From NCBI GenBank assembly GCA_020080175.1, contig JAGHQL010000022.1, positions 124,001 through 188,000 on the forward strand: 64,000 nt of DNA, written 5' to 3'. The DNA is from Glutinoglossum americanum (lineage: Eukaryota; Ascomycota; Geoglossomycetes; Geoglossales; Geoglossaceae). The translations under genes were made by a program, and so were the position numbers. Under the pieces are notes generated by a model, which did no database searches, had not been told where the DNA came from, and saw only the letters and a list, made by a program, of their open reading frames with translations. Shown here one piece after another: positions 1 to 14,090 of the stretch; position 1 is the first letter of the stretch, and the number at the start of each line of letters is the position of its first letter.

Positions 1-2072
1 CAAAACAGTACATGTCAGTACGCTATAAATCGTGAAATTTATACCACGTAACATGCAGAGGTGCCCCATTAGTCCGTACTGCTCAAGAATTGCCTCCTGG
101 AGCCTGCACATCCTTTTTGCTGCTGTGTACGCAGCAGACATCTGCTGTTTCCACTCGCCATCGACCCCATACGAGGCAGAGAGTGCGAGCTGGGGCCGCC
201 GAAGCATGATGATGGCCAAATTGAAGTATGCATGAAGATTACCAGCGTAGTGAGACGGAATCCAAGGAGTGGAGCCACCTGCTGGATAAGTAACTCGCAT
301 GTCCGCTGGCAGTTCGTCTTGCCATGCATCGAGGTATGCGTCAATCTTCACAAACTCGGGGTCTATAGCAAAATCCTTGAGTCCCCTTTTCCTGGACTCC
401 AGCGAGACAGCACCCATTCGGCGGATTCTCATGATTATCTTGGCAAATAGCGCAAAGTTCCGATAGATCAGTGACTCGCCATCATCGAGGCCCTGAACTG
501 GGTCACTAGCCTCACAATCTACAGTCTCTACATCAACATTCATATCATATCGGCCTATGCAATGTTAACGGATTGCTTCGATAATAAAGATACACAGCAG
601 TTATACCTTGAGGACCGCCAATCATGAGCTCCAGAATAAACAGTGCCCGCCACACCTGAGTCTTAGCCACGCATTCATGGGTTGTTGATCCACACATCTT
701 GCCTGCTTGATGCAATGCATAGTGCTCATGTAACCCCAGATCCTTCGCCATAGTAACAAGCTTGACGATGGTCATCCATGATCTATAGTAGTACCCTCGC
801 TTCGGAGCAGACTCTCGGGCCTTGAGGATCAACAACATCGCTTGTATAGTGCTTAAGCGTGGGACATCATTGAAGCAATCCTCGTGTTCTACTTGCGTTA
901 GTAGAGGGCGCAAAAAAGTGCAGTTGGGGATAAGCAGGACAACCGCTAGGAACTTACTTCCAGCAATATATAGCCATTTTGTCCCTTGAGATGGGTCGTT
1001 TGACATTCTGCCGGCGCAACTGAAGATACCTTCCAGAATGAGCGGCGAAATGGAGACTCTTTTTGTACGCCACTGTTGGTAGAAGTAGGACTTGTTAATA
1101 ACTGGAATATAAGGGTGGATGTCCGTGAAGAATATATCAAAAAACTGTATGGCTTGCTCTTCTGATGGCATGAGCTCAGGTGGTATTCGGACCGCGAGAT
1201 CGGGTCCAGGTGGGGTTAGAGATATAGTATGTTTGTAATCTTCGAATTCCTCAAAAGCTGGGGTTTCCGCTAGTGTCTTCTTCTGTTCGTAAATATAAGG
1301 AGCTACGCAAACAGTCAGTCACGCGTACTTCATAGGGAATAGGGCAAGGAATATAGGAACCCGTACCAAGGCCAGTTTCGTCGATTGCAAGCTGTCCCAA
1401 CGCGTCACTAAGGTTCGTTGAATTATAGTGCTCAGTCCGCCATAACTCTGTGGGGTCATTGGGGGATAAGGCTTGCGGGGATGGCGTAGGGAATACCGCG
1501 GACTCCGAGTAGTGTACATCCGGTATTGTCGCACCGGAAAGACTGATACTAGAGTACTGCAAGGGTATCCTATGGTGTTGAAGATGCGGTTGGCTAACAA
1601 AAGGCGGCGTTTGATATACTGCAACACTGGCATCATAGGAGACCTGAGAAAGGTGCTCACTGTCGAGCTTGCCTTCTACGGCAAGCTGATCAAGGATTGA
1701 AGTGTGCTGATATTCGTCCTCACCACTGCCGCTTGACCTATCGAATTCGAGCGACTTTTCCAATTCTGAGTTTTGGTTCTGCTGTGCAAACTCTCTGTCG
1801 TAGTGTGCCATGGGCGGCACACAGTGCAATTTCAGCCGTATACACGCTGAGCATGGCCAGGTATCAGTAGTCGCCGCGTCACATTTGATCTTCCGCCGTC
1901 GACAACCTTCGCACGCTCGCATCACTGGACACCCGTAAGCATCTTTCAGAGGATTCTTCTGGATAGTATAAACCACACCTTTAAGTCGCTTGTGGCGGTT
2001 GTGCTCATCGACGAAAACATAGTCTAACTCAGACTCCGTCAGCCTTACGAAATCCCTCTTGCGGTATACCCC
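1..2072 (-). CDS. Zn2Cys6 transcription factor with fungal-specific TF domain, 3' end cut by window edge
   Basis: This is a sequence-specific regulator expected in the nucleus. Exons read as complement(<1..554, 607..891, 958..1269, 1307..1924, 1979..about 2072), and all internal phases fit. The zinc cluster (about 1830-1920) has the spacing C-x2-C-x6-C-x9-C-x2-C-x6-C and sits right after an intron. The exon before it encodes a conserved-looking lead-in (RKRDFVRLTESELDYVF) joined as RLK-VMRACEG. The downstream exons carry the fungal-specific TF homology region (FFDIFFTDIHPYIPVINKSYF), a GLHEHYALHQ-type middle, and the motif LRGINFTIYSVLTCTVL at the window edge. The C-terminus lies outside the window. 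An in-frame TGA just upstream of 2072 implies one more 5' exon, which I could not place. The donor at 1978 (GTGTGG) is weak. I do not recognise the target pathway, so no gene name is given. Confidence 0.85.
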
Positions 2073-4384
2073 TCAAAAGAAACACAAACGGAACGGGGTT
2101 TGGACTGTTGGTTTCATACTTTTCTGGTTCTCTCGGGGTCCGGGATTTTGGGGTGCGAAAGTAAAGTTCTGCATTTGTGCAGTCTGCGGGAGTATGCGCC
2201 TTCCACTGGAATCCGTCATTCGAACTGGAAATATCAATGCGTCTTGTAGGAAAATACCAGCTTAAAAATGGGGAAATTCGATAGATGATGAACACCCGCA
2301 AGGGTGCCACCGTGATATGAGTAAGTTAAATCAGATGTTATGTTATCTATTTCGGCTGCCTCCGAAAAGGAGATTTGTGGACCTATCTCTCTCCCAGGGC
2401 CCCTGGTATGGGCTTATCCAGGGATGATGTGATGCGAGACAAGACAAGGGGGCTATAGCGATGTGGGCAGAGAGTTGAGATGCAACATGAGTAGGTTAAC
2501 GACGATCCGTCAAAGCTTTGGACTGAACCGCGGTTGTTCCTGGGCTGAAACCGTGCAGATGAATGAGGCGATGGGATATATCCTAAGGGATCAAGCAAGC
2601 AGAGTCTCGTCGCCAGTCGTCACCAGTCAAGGTCTCTCGGTAGGGTGGCCAAACAGGGAGTTGGCGTGGTGCATAGGTACAATGCTCAGAAATAGATTTG
2701 ACCCTGCATTAAGTGATTCTCAGTCTAGTGAATCAGACTGTTGATAGCTGTGTTCCAGGTGTTTTATAATTCCAGGAAGTATTGGATGTAGGTACAAAGG
2801 CCGAAACAGTGATGCTTCTGGTGGCAAGCCAGCTCAAAAACTGAATCGGGAAGCCACAATGCGGCGTTAGAGTGCGGGAGATGCACGGGAGATGATTTTC
2901 TCACATGCATCATCGACGTGCGGATGGCCTTTGGGCTCATATTCGTGGCTACCTAGTCAAGGTGGTGCGCAGTTGGGTGCGGACAACCCATCGCGCGGGG
3001 TTATGCCGAGGGTCTTAGAGCTAGTGACAAAACGATACATCTGAAGGGTAGGGTCTGTACGCATTGTCGACATGAATATTCTCATAGTAGCCACCAGTCT
3101 GGGCACGCGGGGAAAGAGACCTTGCCCCAGCAAGCTAAAAAGTAAGCAGAGACGAGTTGCAGATGCGCTGTCAGAGGACCTTCCGCTTCTGCAAAAGTGC
3201 AATGTGGGTCAAAGAGCAAACGCCGCCGCCAGCTCTGCAGTTCGCTTCTAGGAGAGTTGACGGGGGTGGGTTTCTGAGGAAGGGTGAGTTGGGTTATCAC
3301 AGCTTTTTCTACTATGTGAGTGGTTACCAGGGGTGGTGGTAGCGCAGGTGTGAGTTTTATCCGTACGTTGGCGCAGCGTGTAAGGATTAGTGCTAGCAGC
3401 GAGGAACCTGCTTAAAGCCCCCGCTACTGTTTCCTGGCAACTTCCGTTCATCGCAACGTTCGTGCAGGAGGTCATCGGTGAGAAAATAGTGCACTACGTA
3501 TCCAACCAAGTATGAGGTTTGCCTCCCAATCCAATGGAATGCACTACCGAGAAAGTGTTCCGTGGAAAGGTAAGCAGTGACGACGCGCTAGAATCGCACA
3601 CTCAGAAAGTGGCACAGATCTCTACCATTGGAACTTGCCATGTAAAGAGCTAACAGGTAGCATGCTTGACTCAGCAGGATTAACGAGAAGAAATAATTGC
3701 AAGATGATGTCTTACGGCGAGTCCGGATTATAACGGTTGGCAGGGCTAACCTAACGTCACTTTGTGCACGAACCCCTGTTTTTAAAAAAAAAAAAAACTG
3801 CTGCGGAAGCCAACCCGCCGGTAAGGGAACAAGGAAGAGGCGCTTGGTTGCCGTCACTTTGCTTCTGCTTTCCCAGGTTCTGTCTCTCTGAAGATCTTGA
3901 TGAACGGACTATAATCAAAAGCAATGGTAAGGCCCCTCGCAGCCCTTCAGCCGACTTTTCGCCCCTGTCCGAAGATCTTGGCAATATCAAATGCTAGATC
4001 CTTTTTTCCCTGTCTCTCTCATGCATCTCCAAGCCTGGCAGACGTGGGGGAGGAACCATGGTCGGCAGAGACCTTGCAACAACAGAAAGGGGCTGTGGAA
4101 GAGGCTGTGGAGGAGGCTGTGAGGAGCTGTAATTCCATTATGAGCAAACACTTGCATGTTCTCATTTTCTTTTAATATTATTTCGTTCATGCAAAATCCT
4201 TGGAGTTGGGTCCAGTGTCCTTTAGCGAGAGCCCATAAGTGTCCAATACGAAGTACCACTTGCTGATGCCTAACACAAACACCAGATGATCCATTCGAGC
4301 CCATAATTCGCTTCTGATTTCGAACAACGTCCTACCCCGGAGAACACGCATACGGTCTATCCTCCTTCCAATTTGGATCCTACC
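2073..4384. other. Intergenic, about 2.3 kb
   Basis: This stretch lies between the start of the minus-strand regulator and the start of CIA2, so it should hold both promoters and the unplaced 5' exon of the regulator. All open frames here are short and show no family resemblance. A 14-nt A tract starts near 3784. I see no transposon, tRNA or CRISPR-like structure. Confidence 0.6.
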
Positions 4385-5309
4385 ATGTCGGCCGACCCGT
4401 TAAACGCAAATCCAACTATTCTAAGTGCATCGGACCTCCCGACCCGTCGCCGCCGACCCTCATCTCACACTAACATCGGTGCTTTTTCTGCCGTCTTTTC
4501 CAAAGGCATCAATGTGTCGAGTCCTTCAAGTGATCCCTTTGCAACATCTCCGATATCACTCTCAGACTCGGATAGCGAGGACGATGCTATAATTGATCGT
4601 ATTGATGAGCAAGAAATTTACGGTACGCTACTAGCCCCACCGAGCTCGTCGCCGGCTTTTTTCGTTCTCCATTGCTCGTGAGATGAGTTTTTCTGTCGTT
4701 GGAGATGCCTCGGCTCTCACATTGTGGACCGTGCGCTGCGACATTCTCCCTTTGGGGTTTTCTATCCCTCGTGGCGAATATTTATTTTTTGCCTCACCTT
4801 GCTTAAGGTTAGCAGTTGCCTGTATTGGGTTTCCCCAGTCTTTGCGCGGCATTGTGGGACATCGGCAAAGGCTATGCTGTGATCCATTAAAATGCCTCAA
4901 ACCGCCCTGTGAGTTCTCTCGCTTACTGCTGCCCTTCCGCCACGCAGATCTTATTTCCTCTATCTCCGATCCTGAACATCCCCTGAGCCTTGGAGAGCTG
5001 GCTGTGGTGAACCTTCCCGATATTGACGTTCGCGATGCGCCTACTGCACCCTTCTCCACAGTGCTTGTCCAGATAACCCCCACCATCACTCACTGCAGCC
5101 TTGCAACTGTTATCGGACTTGGAGTGCGCGTACGGCTAGAACAGGCGCTGCCTCCGCGATTTAGGGTAGATGTCCGTATCAAGGAAGGGACGCACTCGAC
5201 CGCTGATCAGGTGAACAAGCAGCTGAACGACAAGGAGCGTGTTGCAGCGGCCCTGGAAAATGGGACACTGATGGGTGTACTGAATAAGATGCTAGAAACC
5301 TGCAGATGA
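4385..5309 (+). CDS. CIA2: MIP18/DUF59-family cytosolic Fe-S assembly targeting factor (CIA2)
   Basis: Fungal CIA2 proteins act in the cytosolic iron-sulfur assembly targeting complex, which hands Fe-S clusters to nuclear and cytosolic client enzymes. Exons are 4385..4622 and 4948..5309, giving 199 aa. The split Asp codon rebuilds EIYDLISSISDPEHPLSLG. The N-terminal 70 residues are Ser/Pro-rich and low in complexity. The C-terminal two thirds is the DUF59 fold, with LAVVNLPDIDV, then PTITHCSLATVIGLGVRVRL (carrying the family's conserved Cys), then RIKEGTHSTADQVNKQLNDK. The ATG at 4385 has a good context (taccATGt). The 325-nt intron is longer than the neighbours' introns, but its ends are GT and CAG and the join is in phase. 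Family assignment is secure. Confidence 0.95.
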
Positions 5310-6484
5310 ATAAGGCAGACGCATGGAAGGTCCAGCGAACGACCTCGGGTTTAACCTATTCCGGATGTAGTTGCATGGGCTTTACAAGAAAATGACCTTA
5401 TGCCAAAGACATTTCAATCTTCATAATCCATTACGAGATATTTAGATGTATAGACAATCAGGATAACCATGCCCGGGGGTGGCAATGATCACATTCCGCC
5501 CGGGGACTTGTTTATCACCTCGAATCAAACAGAGTTATTCACAGCTGTTTTTATATTGTGTCTTAGATCTCTCTCACGTGTTGAGTAATCCGCATCCGTG
5601 TTCCGCCCCTCTCGCCGACTAGGCGTGCATCCTGCGGGGCTACCCATTCCTCCGTGCGTGCGGGGGAACTAAAAAAGTCCCTAGTTTTCCAGAATTTCAA
5701 TCGCCGTCTTCTGCTTCTAAAGGTCTGGAACCCCGAACCACCAACCAACTCCGCCCAAAACCATCCCGACTGCAGATCCGCGGTACCTAAACGAATCCCC
5801 GACCTGCATTTGCGCGCTATGACTTCAGTCCGACCCCTCCCCGGCGCTGCGCATGCGTCATCGGCTTTTTTACTTTCTTAACCATTCAAATTTCGACAAT
5901 AGAAATTCCTGTGCTTGCATGATGGAGGAGATAAGCCCAAGCCACATGCAGCCAGTGCTCCATAGTTTTTGGTGGTGGTTGGTCCCGCCCGCCATCCACA
6001 CCACTTCCGGGGTGCCATGGTGCGAACTGGGAGGGTCATTTATCTCTCCGAAGCTAGTATGTGGCTAACAAACTCCCATCTATAGTTTAAGCTGGCCCTA
6101 TCGTATCCCATTCCTAACCACTTACTTTTTCTTTTTTCCTTTTTGCCCCTGTCGATGGCATTTGCCCTGACATCATCCCTGCATTGTGATAACTGCGAGA
6201 TTCTGCAGAGCTTGTGCACGGGCTTAGGCGGCTGGTTAACATCTGTTTAGGGAATTTATTCCCGCAATGCGCTGCAAAAGTGGCGCATAGATCTCTCGAC
6301 CTTCACAGACCTTACCGCGATAAGAAAAAAAATACCTCCCGGTGTCTAGATGCATCTCCTGTCTCAGTTTGGAAAATGCACGGCAAGAGCCGTCTAACTC
6401 ATAGTTGCATAGATACTATCATACATGCCTTAGCTTCAGGGGACCTCTGCGGATTGTACCGAGGTCTCTTTTGCCCCGCCATGG
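5310..6484. other. Intergenic between convergent CIA2 and SNU114
   Basis: About 1.2 kb between two 3' ends. It should contain both polyadenylation regions. One CACGTG lies near 5576. I find no gene, repeat or RNA that I can support. Confidence 0.6.
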
Positions 6485-9400
6485 TTACTGTCCATCCAGG
6501 AGCCCACTCTCTGCTAGACTCTTGAATAACTCTGGCTCCAAGAACTTGCTGATAGTCACGTCCTCACTCAGCCCCTTCCTTCGGCGGGTCTTGAGGACAA
6601 AATCCCTAGCTGTTGCCTGTGCCGATGCAGGCTCAAGAGGACGTAATTTTATCTCCTTGTCGAGGGGATCGCCCGGTACAATAGACCAGCGATCAAATAC
6701 GAGCGATACAGTCGACTGTCCCTGAGTGTGAATCTGGAGAGCATGTGTCAAAAGAGGCAATGCAAAGCGGCACGTGAAACAATGGGAAGCTGAGAATCCA
6801 AACAACGATGTAATAATCCGTTTGGCGCACCCACCGTCCCACTATGCATCGGGGACAATAAAAAGCGAGGAATGACTTACTCGGACGTCCGTCTCAAAGC
6901 CGAAAGAATCAATCACTGGTATTAGACCCTTGACAAGATAGAGAGCTAGCCGATTTAAAACAGAGTTCACGAGTATTAGCGGGGTTGCATCTTGTATATA
7001 AACGATATGCAAGGTACGCGGGTACTTACGTGTACCAGCTATTGGACCATCAGAGAGGACATGGCCCCTGCGCCGGGCTAAAACAGTGTAGAGAGAGGAA
7101 ACTGAATCGGCAGGGCCAGTCATTATGCACGAGTACACGGGCTCCATAAGTCTAGGCGAGGCCATCAGAAACGAGGAGTAGCAAGCCCTTCGAGCCGTCG
7201 GGATTATTTGACCCCCACCCCTAAAGATGGCTTCTGAGGCGAGGGTAACGTCCATTATCTTGAATTTAGTGTTTCTTATGGCTATCATCCGCAATAAGCC
7301 GTTAGCTCCAAAAGTAAATCCAAAGGCGTAAATACATTTCCGGGGAGTGGGATTGGAGGCAGATGTACTCACGTTCCTCGCATAGCGGTCCTTCCCTAGT
7401 TCCCCAAGAGAACCCTTGCCGGATGGTGTCACGAATAGTTCCGAGTAATTTCTTGTCAACCTGCATAAGCACGTCAGCAACCGCATCGTCCTGCGATTTT
7501 AATGCCTTCTCCTTAGACCAACCTCCGAAGGCAGTGTGTCATCTTGTAAGATGTTTGGGCCCATATCGTCGGGGCCAAAGGCCCAGATGCTTCTCGACGC
7601 TAACAGGTCCCATCCATAGTTTTCTTCGAAAAACTTCCCAACTTTCCGGATTGGATCCTTGATGCTAACTTTACTATTTTCAATATCTTCCGCGATCCCG
7701 GGGTCTAGCGGCTCAGCGACCATCGTAATTTTGTTCTTTTTGTTTGGCGTCATTGCATAGCACTTGATCGCTGAGGTCTCCACTACTGTCTCGCAGAATC
7801 TGGTCACTGGGTCAGACACCTTCAATTCCATCTCAGAGTAGAGTCTCCGGAGGTCATGTAACACGCAGTCCATGTGGAGTTCGCCTGTCCCAAGGATAAC
7901 GTGCTCTCCTGACTCCTCAACTTTTGTGACGACGAGTGGATAGCTCTTGTTTATTTTTCGGAGCCCATCCAACATTTTAGGCAGTTCCGAAGGGTTAATA
8001 GGCTCCACTGCCACCTTAAACACCGACTCAGTAAAGTGCTTGATCGGCCGGAAGATATATGCATCTTCGTTATCCTCGAGCTGCGGTGGCACTAATGTAG
8101 CTGTTTTGACAATAGAGTTATCAACTCCTCCAAGTAATACCCAATTACCTGCAGGTACACCGCTTGTTGGAACGTTGTATCTAGTCTCAGCAATCCAAGT
8201 GTCAGAGATTGTCGAGTTAGTCATATCTTCTTCGTCATCTAGAGTATAACCCTCCCCAAGGACCCTGACTTGTTGGCCAGGCCGCACTGTACCACTCATT
8301 ACCCGACCAAACGAATAGAAACCAGAAGCATCGCTAGTGTTAAAGAGCTTTGAGACGTGAACTACAAGTGGACCATCCTGGTTGCAACTTTCCATTGCTG
8401 CCGCAATCTTAGTGTCCAGCGGCCCTGTGTAGTAATTTTCGAGCATTTTCTTGGCTCCTTCCAGTGGTGAAGGGATATGCTCGACAATCATATCGACAAA
8501 GCCTGTCGCTGTACCGAAGAATTGCTCACATACTAACCTTAGTAGGACTTTGGCATCAGTCTTGTACTGCGATGGTTTGAGCGATATCCCAAGGGTCGCA
8601 AGGGTTCCTTTGAGATCTTCCGGGCTTTCACTAAGCGTATGAGAGTAAAGCTTATAGATAGGCTCCAGAACAAAGTTGACGAAACTTCGCTTCGATTTCT
8701 CCTCGATGCCTTTCCGAGTAAATTTTCTGCACTTAGGGTTGAAGAAAATATCACCCCATAACCGGGCAGCAAAATCTGCTGCATTGACCCCTGGATAGCT
8801 ATCTGCATACATTCTCGCAAATGATGGGAGGCTGAAGCACCATCCCATACTGCTACACGCGAATGCCACGTTCCCCTTTTCAGGACTCAACCGTCTCTTC
8901 TCTCCTTGACCCGGAAGAGTATTTTCTATGACGGTATTGACTTCCTCAATCACGTGCTTGAGTTTGAAATACGCGTCCGTTGGTGGTAACTTCAGTTCCA
9001 GTATCAGCCGATCCATCTTGTTGATCACCAGCGTAAGTGGCAAGTCCTCCAGGACGGCATATCTGATGATCTGTTCCGTATTGACCTGGACTCCCTCCAC
9101 TACATCCACTACCAGGACAACCCCATCCACGAGTCGTAGTGAGGAGGCTACTTCATCCACGAAATTGACATGACCCGGGGTGTCTAAAATATTGAGCAGA
9201 TGTGATTTACCTTTCGAGCTTTGAAGAACCAAGCTCATAGGTGCCGTCTTAATCGATATCCCTCGTTCTTGTTCCAAAATATGCACGTCAGTGTAACGCA
9301 GCTGCTCATCCCGCTTCTTTCCATTTTTCTTCTCAAGTCGATCGCTGATATCATGTGTCTCCATAACTAGCATATCCATAAACGCTGTTTTGCCATGATG

Positions 9401-9939
9401 TAGGTGACCTACTAAAGCAACATTTCGTATTTGCTCCGGATAGTTCATAAGATCGGTCATAAATCCTCTAGAAAAGCGTACGGGAGGCAAATCCGCCTCT
9501 TGGATGGTGAATTTCTTCTTTTGGACTGGTGCGATAATTGGCTGAGATAGTGGTTGCGCATCTTCTTCCTGTACCAAAGTCTCGACACCTGGCCCGTATA
9601 CCTGCTGGGCAGTAGGGTAATATTGCTTATCTTCGTGGAGAATGACAGCATTCGAAGGTCCCTCATCTACGAGGATGCGTTATTTCATGCCTCAAAAGCA
9701 GTACATGAGCAAAACTTACCATCAACTTCCATCAATTGTTGATCATTATCGTCTGCATCCCCTTCTTCTTCATCATGGACATAGGCCTCTGCTCCAGCAT
9801 CACCACGATCTGATTCCTCCGATTCCTCTGCTTCTCCAATGAAGTTACCGAACCTAGAGTCAGTTAGCCTCTGAAAATTACAGCACGTAATAAATGCGTC
9901 CCCTTAATTGGCTACTTACTCATCGTACAGATCGTCCAT
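6485..9939 (-). CDS. SNU114: U5 snRNP GTPase Snu114 (EFTUD2 orthologue)
   Basis: Snu114 is the EF-2-like GTPase of the U5 snRNP that controls spliceosome activation and disassembly with Brr2 and Prp8. Seven exons: complement(6485..6733, 6881..6945, 7030..7281, 7373..7460, 7523..9666, 9720..9853, 9920..9939), 983 aa, close to the human protein's length. The N-terminus [17 protein letters not shown] is the family's acidic start and is split over exons 1 and 2. GTPase motifs are [12 protein letters not shown] (G1), DTPGHVNF (G3) and NKMDR (G4). The C-terminal EF-2-like domains IV-V include [16 protein letters not shown] and end with [15 protein letters not shown]. The donor at 7522 is GTTGGT, which is unusual, but the resulting join (LPSE-VDKKLL) matches the family. 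The gene is divergent from the thiolase gene across about 307 bp. Confidence 0.97.
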
Positions 9940-10246
9940 AACGTCAAAGTCTTAAATCTTAAAAATATAACAAGGTCGAGGACGTGGGCGCCTCTATTAG
10001 TATTCGTTGACAACCCAAGTTTAAGCCTCGAATTGGAGTCACGTGCAAATGAACATTCATTTTTTTGGGGGCACCTGTTGCTGCCCCTGGGTTAAGGGCC
10101 TGGAACTTGGTGGCTTGGGACCCTCGTATAGCAGTTAGAGTGGCACCACTCGCCTTGAAACATAAGGAGGGCTCTTAAACCAGTATATCTCCGGAGATCC
10201 AGGCCAATTGATTCAATATTGTCTGTTATAATCTAGAAAACCAAAG
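9940..10246. promoter_or_regulatory. Divergent promoter SNU114 / acetyl-CoA acetyltransferase
   Basis: These 307 bp separate two divergent start codons and must hold both promoters. A palindromic CACGTG lies at 10040-10045, preceded by GT to give GTCACGTG. This is a typical bHLH/Cbf1-type E-box. Its function is inferred only. Confidence 0.5.
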
Positions 10247-11679
<1,433 letters not shown>

Positions 11680-12023
11680 TTGATAGCAGCTTACCTCGTG
11701 GCAGGCTGGGTTACTGGGCAGAAACCGAATAAAAGAAAGGGCCATCTTCCACGAGTATTAGTCGGGCCAGAGTGAATAAAAACGAAGATATGGAGAAATA
11801 GTAGAAACATAGGGTACTAGCATTAGAAGTTTAGTAAATTGAGGAGTTCTAGACTAGTGGGATCCTGCGAAACTTTTTTCATTTTTCGTCGTCACTTTTT
11901 AGCAGGTCAGCGCATCATCCAAGCCGGAGGGCCATCTTTCTTATTATGCGAACCTGACATTCTCCATATTAGTCTGAGGGTGTTCGAATTTAGCATGACT
12001 GAAGCTGGAGTTGTGCAATGGTC
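11680..12023. other. Convergent 3' region, thiolase / SmG
   Basis: These 344 bp lie between two 3' ends. I see nothing beyond the expected transcript ends. Confidence 0.5.
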
Positions 12024-12508
12024 TCATTGTCTGGGACCACCCCCTCCGCCGCCACCCCTATCCCCACCACCGATACGTTCTAAGGCTTCTAGCATCACAA
12101 CAGAGTTTCCACGTATAACCTAATACCCAAACCGGGACATTCAGCGCACACTTTCCATAGAGTCAGAAATACCGACTAGGGGCGAATGGGGTGCATACCA
12201 CCATCCCGATCTTGACCTTCTCTCCCCCAGCTTTCTCTTCAACCGCATCATCGAGCACAATATTCAAGAAGACCTAGATCAGCCAATAGTTAGCAACCGC
12301 AGATTGGCAGGCCACACTTCCAGAGCGAAGGAGAGCCCACGTCATAGCCCCGCAGCACACCAATGACCTTTCTACTGCCATTCAGCTGCACGAATAACCG
12401 CTTGTCGAGGTACTATCTTTCGGTGTTAATGTTTTGGACTTGATCGCAGCAGCTCTCTAAAAGACAAGGACAACGTACCTTTTTTAGTTCAGGCTGTGCT
12501 TGAGGCAT
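12024..12508 (-). CDS. SMX2: Small nuclear ribonucleoprotein SmG
   Basis: SmG is one of the seven Sm-ring proteins bound to U1, U2, U4 and U5 snRNAs. The gene is easy to miss because it has four tiny exons: complement(12024..12119, 12199..12273, 12341..12412, 12479..12508), 90 aa. All joins are in phase. The Sm1 motif reads KRLFVQLNGSRKVIGVLRGYD and the Sm2 motif reads GMVVIRGNSVVMLEAL, as expected for SmG. A 15-residue glycine/arginine tail (GGGDRGGGGGGGPRQ) follows the Sm fold and is absent from the short human protein. It lies head-to-head with the NTR2-like gene, only 179 bp between start codons. Confidence 0.95.
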
Positions 12509-12687
12509 CTTGACGAATGTGAGCTTTGAGGGGCTCACAAGATAGCTTGGTGTTCAAAGTTATGAGCTGCGACGTTTCGTAGAGGATTGCGGCTTACCCG
12601 GATTTATTACACGTGATCCAGCGACCACAACATCTACAACCTTGGATAAGGTCTCGAATATTTAAAGTCACTAAGTATATGAGGAGG
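12509..12687. promoter_or_regulatory. Compact divergent promoter SmG / NTR2-like
   Basis: About 180 bp serve two splicing-related genes transcribed in opposite directions. A CACGTG E-box sits at 12610-12615, roughly midway. Co-regulation is inferred from the shared spacer. Confidence 0.5.
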
Positions 12688-14090
12688 ATGAAGTCGTCTT
12701 TTGTCGCTAGGCGCAAAGGACGCAGAATAGGGCAAGAGGAATCTGATGAAGACCGTCCACGGACTGCTTCGGATTCTGATTCGAGAGGAGAACAAGGTAT
12801 GGTTGAGCTGAACATTGTTTTCTATCCAGCATATTCGGCCAGAAGCTTATTTGATGACCCTTCCTTACAGAAAACTAACTGACGTTTCTACCAGAAAGTC
12901 CTTCTATTGCAAAGAAACGGAATATCACAGTTCCGGGCACCAATAAACCTAAAAAGAAATCGGGACTACGCCTGTCGTTTGGTCCGGGCGAGAATGTTGC
13001 GGACGATGAGAGCGAAGATGCCTCATTAGAAGTCTTTGTGCCAAAGAAATCGAGTTTAAGCAGGGCAGCAATTGAGAAAAACGCTGCACGGAAGTCTCTT
13101 CCGCATTCACTATCTGCGGATCGACTACCCGTTAGGGTGGGGATTGCAGATGATCGGCCGAGCTATTCGAAAGACTACCTGAATGAGTTAAAAACTTCAA
13201 CACCTTCAACGCCTAAGGACCTTAGATCCTTATCCGTATCTACGGACGAAGAAGAAGACAGTCACGACACACTAAATGTCCTCGAAAAATTTGGAGTCAG
13301 AGGAGATATTGCCGAGGGTTCAGTAATACCTAGTGAGGCAGAGATAAGGGAAAAGAAAGAACGGCGAGCAAGGCTAGCGAAAGAGAGGGAGTTTATCTCA
13401 CTAAACCACGACGACGGGAACAATGAAATATCACTACGATCACGAAAAAAAAAGGAGTCTCGGCTAGTAAGGGAGGATGAAAATCTGGGTGAGGGCTTTG
13501 AAGAATTCGTCGAAGACGGCGGAATCTCCCTTGGAAAGAAGGCCGAGCGCGAACGGAGCCGTCGGCGACGAGCAGAGATGGAGGAACTGATCCACGAAGC
13601 AGAAAATAGTTCTGCTGACGAGACCGACGACTCCGAGATCGAGCGAAAAGCCGAGTACGAAGCCGCCCAAACTCGCGCCGGCGCATACGCATCGACTAAA
13701 TACACCACCATTCACCCACCCCGTCCCAGAACCCCCCCTAAAATCACTCCACTCCCTAGCCTCCCTGCCACCCTCTCCCGTCTCCAATCCCGCCACAACA
13801 GCATGGAAACCGCCAAAACCACAAAGCTCGGAAAACTAGAAGACTTCCTGCACCAGAAATCCGAGATCCTGTCGCGCGAAGCGGAGATACAGAAACTGAT
13901 TAAGGAGGCGGGTGATAACTATGAGAAGCTGAGGAAGGAGGCCGGACTGGGTGGTGGTGATGCTGGTGGGATGGATGCCGGTGGGCTTAGTGAGGCGATT
14001 GCGATGGCGATGCCGGGCCACTTTGTTGGAAGGAGAGGGTTGGAGAGTTGGGGGAATTCGCCGATTGCGCCGGCTGGGAGGGAGGAGTAG
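12688..14090 (+). CDS. NTR2: NTR2-domain (nineteen complex-related) spliceosome disassembly factor
   Basis: In yeast Ntr2 works with Ntr1 and the helicase Prp43 to release the intron lariat and dismantle the spliceosome. Exons 12688..12796 and 12895..14090 give 434 aa. A second ATG at 12679 would add three residues. The N-terminus MKSSFVARRKGRRIG, followed by SGLRLSFGPGENVADD, is typical of the fungal family. The middle is highly charged with runs of Arg/Lys/Glu (for example EIREKKERRARLAKERE) and includes DRPSYSKDYLNELKTSTP. The C-terminal third has a Pro-rich stretch and then a coiled-coil-like helix (KLGKLEDFLHQKSEILSRE). The tail is Gly/Met-rich. The acceptor at 12894 was preferred over a nearer AG because it restores the frame. 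Confidence 0.85.
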
